The translations under genes were made by a program, and so were the position numbers. The notes beneath the pieces were generated by a model. That model had not been told where the DNA came from. It searched no databases and saw only the letters and a list, made by a program, of their open reading frames with translations. Of a DNA stretch of 5,116 nt, positions 4,833-5,116 are shown in pieces (position 1 is the stretch's first letter; each line of letters opens with the position of its first letter). Source of the stretch: an uncultured Thalassospira sp. (GTDB taxonomy: Bacteria > Pseudomonadota > Alphaproteobacteria > Rhodospirillales_A > Thalassospiraceae); contig CAMPHD010000274.1 in NCBI GenBank assembly GCA_946885765.1, positions 1-5,116 of the forward strand. Direction: 5' to 3'.

Positions 4833-5116
4833 TCAGTACCGATCTTTTCGCCCCGGAGATGCTGGAAAGCTATCGCGGGACGGTGCCGCAGGACTGGATC
4901 GATTTTAACGGTCACGTCAATGTCGGTTATTACGTGGTCGGTTTTGATCTGGGATCTGTGGCGTTTCTGGACGGGGTCGGGATGGGGCGGACTTATCCCG
5001 AACGGCGCGGATTTTCGACCTTTGCACTTGAAATGCACATTACCTATGACCGGGAAATTCATCTGAATGATCCGTTCGTGATCCATACGCAAATCCTTGA
5101 TTGCGATCACAAACGC
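4829..5116 (+). CDS. Hotdog-fold acyl-CoA thioesterase (4HBT-like), 3' end outside the window
   Basis: An open frame from the ATG at 4829 runs to the last base with no stop, giving 96 N-terminal residues. Family members are about 150-180 residues, so a little more than half is visible. WIDFNGHVN-x-x-YY (23-35) is the hallmark of the 4-hydroxybenzoyl-CoA thioesterase-like group, with D25, N27 and H29 in the active-site loop. A helix (VVGFDLGSVAFLDGVG, about 36-51) follows, then a strand pair ending ALEMHITYDREIHLNDPFVI, where the acyl-CoA groove lies. Relatives hydrolyse acyl-CoA esters; one subgroup acts on betainyl-CoA in carnitine breakdown, but nothing here shows that substrate. The start codon overlaps the reductase stop as ATGA, so the two are probably made in fixed proportion. 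Confidence 0.88.
   Translation, partial: MISTDLFAPEMLESYRGTVPQDWIDFNGHVNVGYYVVGFDLGSVAFLDGVGMGRTYPERRGFSTFALEMHITYDREIHLNDPFVIHTQILDCDHKR

Noticed and set aside
4595..5110. 171-codon minus-strand frame opposite the reductase and thioesterase
   Set aside because: It lies antisense to two well-supported genes. Its peptide has shadow-like composition and no family motif.
1..5116. tRNA, rRNA, CRISPR, insertion sequence or phage signals
   Set aside because: No cloverleaf-like sequence, regularly spaced direct repeats, transposase motifs or terminal inverted repeats were seen on either strand.

Overview
This is a gene-dense bacterial fragment with moderate-to-high GC, an ATG start and a Shine-Dalgarno-like sequence for most genes, and short intergenic gaps. 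It looks like an accessory or catabolic locus of a Gram-negative proteobacterium. The mix of families and codon choice suggests an alphaproteobacterium, perhaps a marine Rhodospirillales such as Thalassospira. That placement is an impression from composition and protein style, not a search result.

Layout. (1) Positions 2-1081, + strand: the 3' part of an M81 (MlrC/microcystinase-like) metallopeptidase gene whose 5' end lies outside the window. (2) Positions 1120-2181, + strand, 38 bp later and probably co-transcribed: a fold-type III PLP enzyme of the D-threonine aldolase / DSD1 D-serine dehydratase family. (3) Positions 2193-2687, - strand, converging on it with an 11-bp gap: a small NTF2/SnoaL-like protein of unknown function. 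A near-ideal intrinsic terminator oriented for + strand transcription (2285-2319) lies inside this convergent gene. (4) Positions 2688-2891: a divergent intergenic region. (5) Positions 2892-3743, + strand: an alpha/beta hydrolase of the arylformamidase-like type. (6) Positions 3744-3881: an intergenic region with a candidate promoter. (7) Positions 3882-4832, + strand: an ornithine cyclodeaminase/mu-crystallin family protein, more likely an imine (ketimine) reductase. (8) From 4829 to the window end, + strand: the start of a hotdog-fold acyl-CoA thioesterase, overlapping gene 7 by 4 bp (ATGA), so probably translationally coupled.

How they may work together (inference). An amide/peptide-bond metallohydrolase, a formamidase-like hydrolase, a PLP enzyme that acts on D-beta-hydroxy amino acids in its known relatives, an imine reductase and an acyl-CoA thioesterase fit a scavenging route for an unusual amino-acid derivative. 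The derivative would be deblocked by hydrolysis, then cleaved or dehydrated, and the resulting imine reduced. No substrate can be read from the sequence. No RNA gene, CRISPR array, insertion sequence or phage element is visible. The most notable non-coding signals are the terminator embedded in the convergent gene and a 15-nt identical AT-rich element in the 5' leaders of two genes (2708-2722 on -, 3855-3869 on +).
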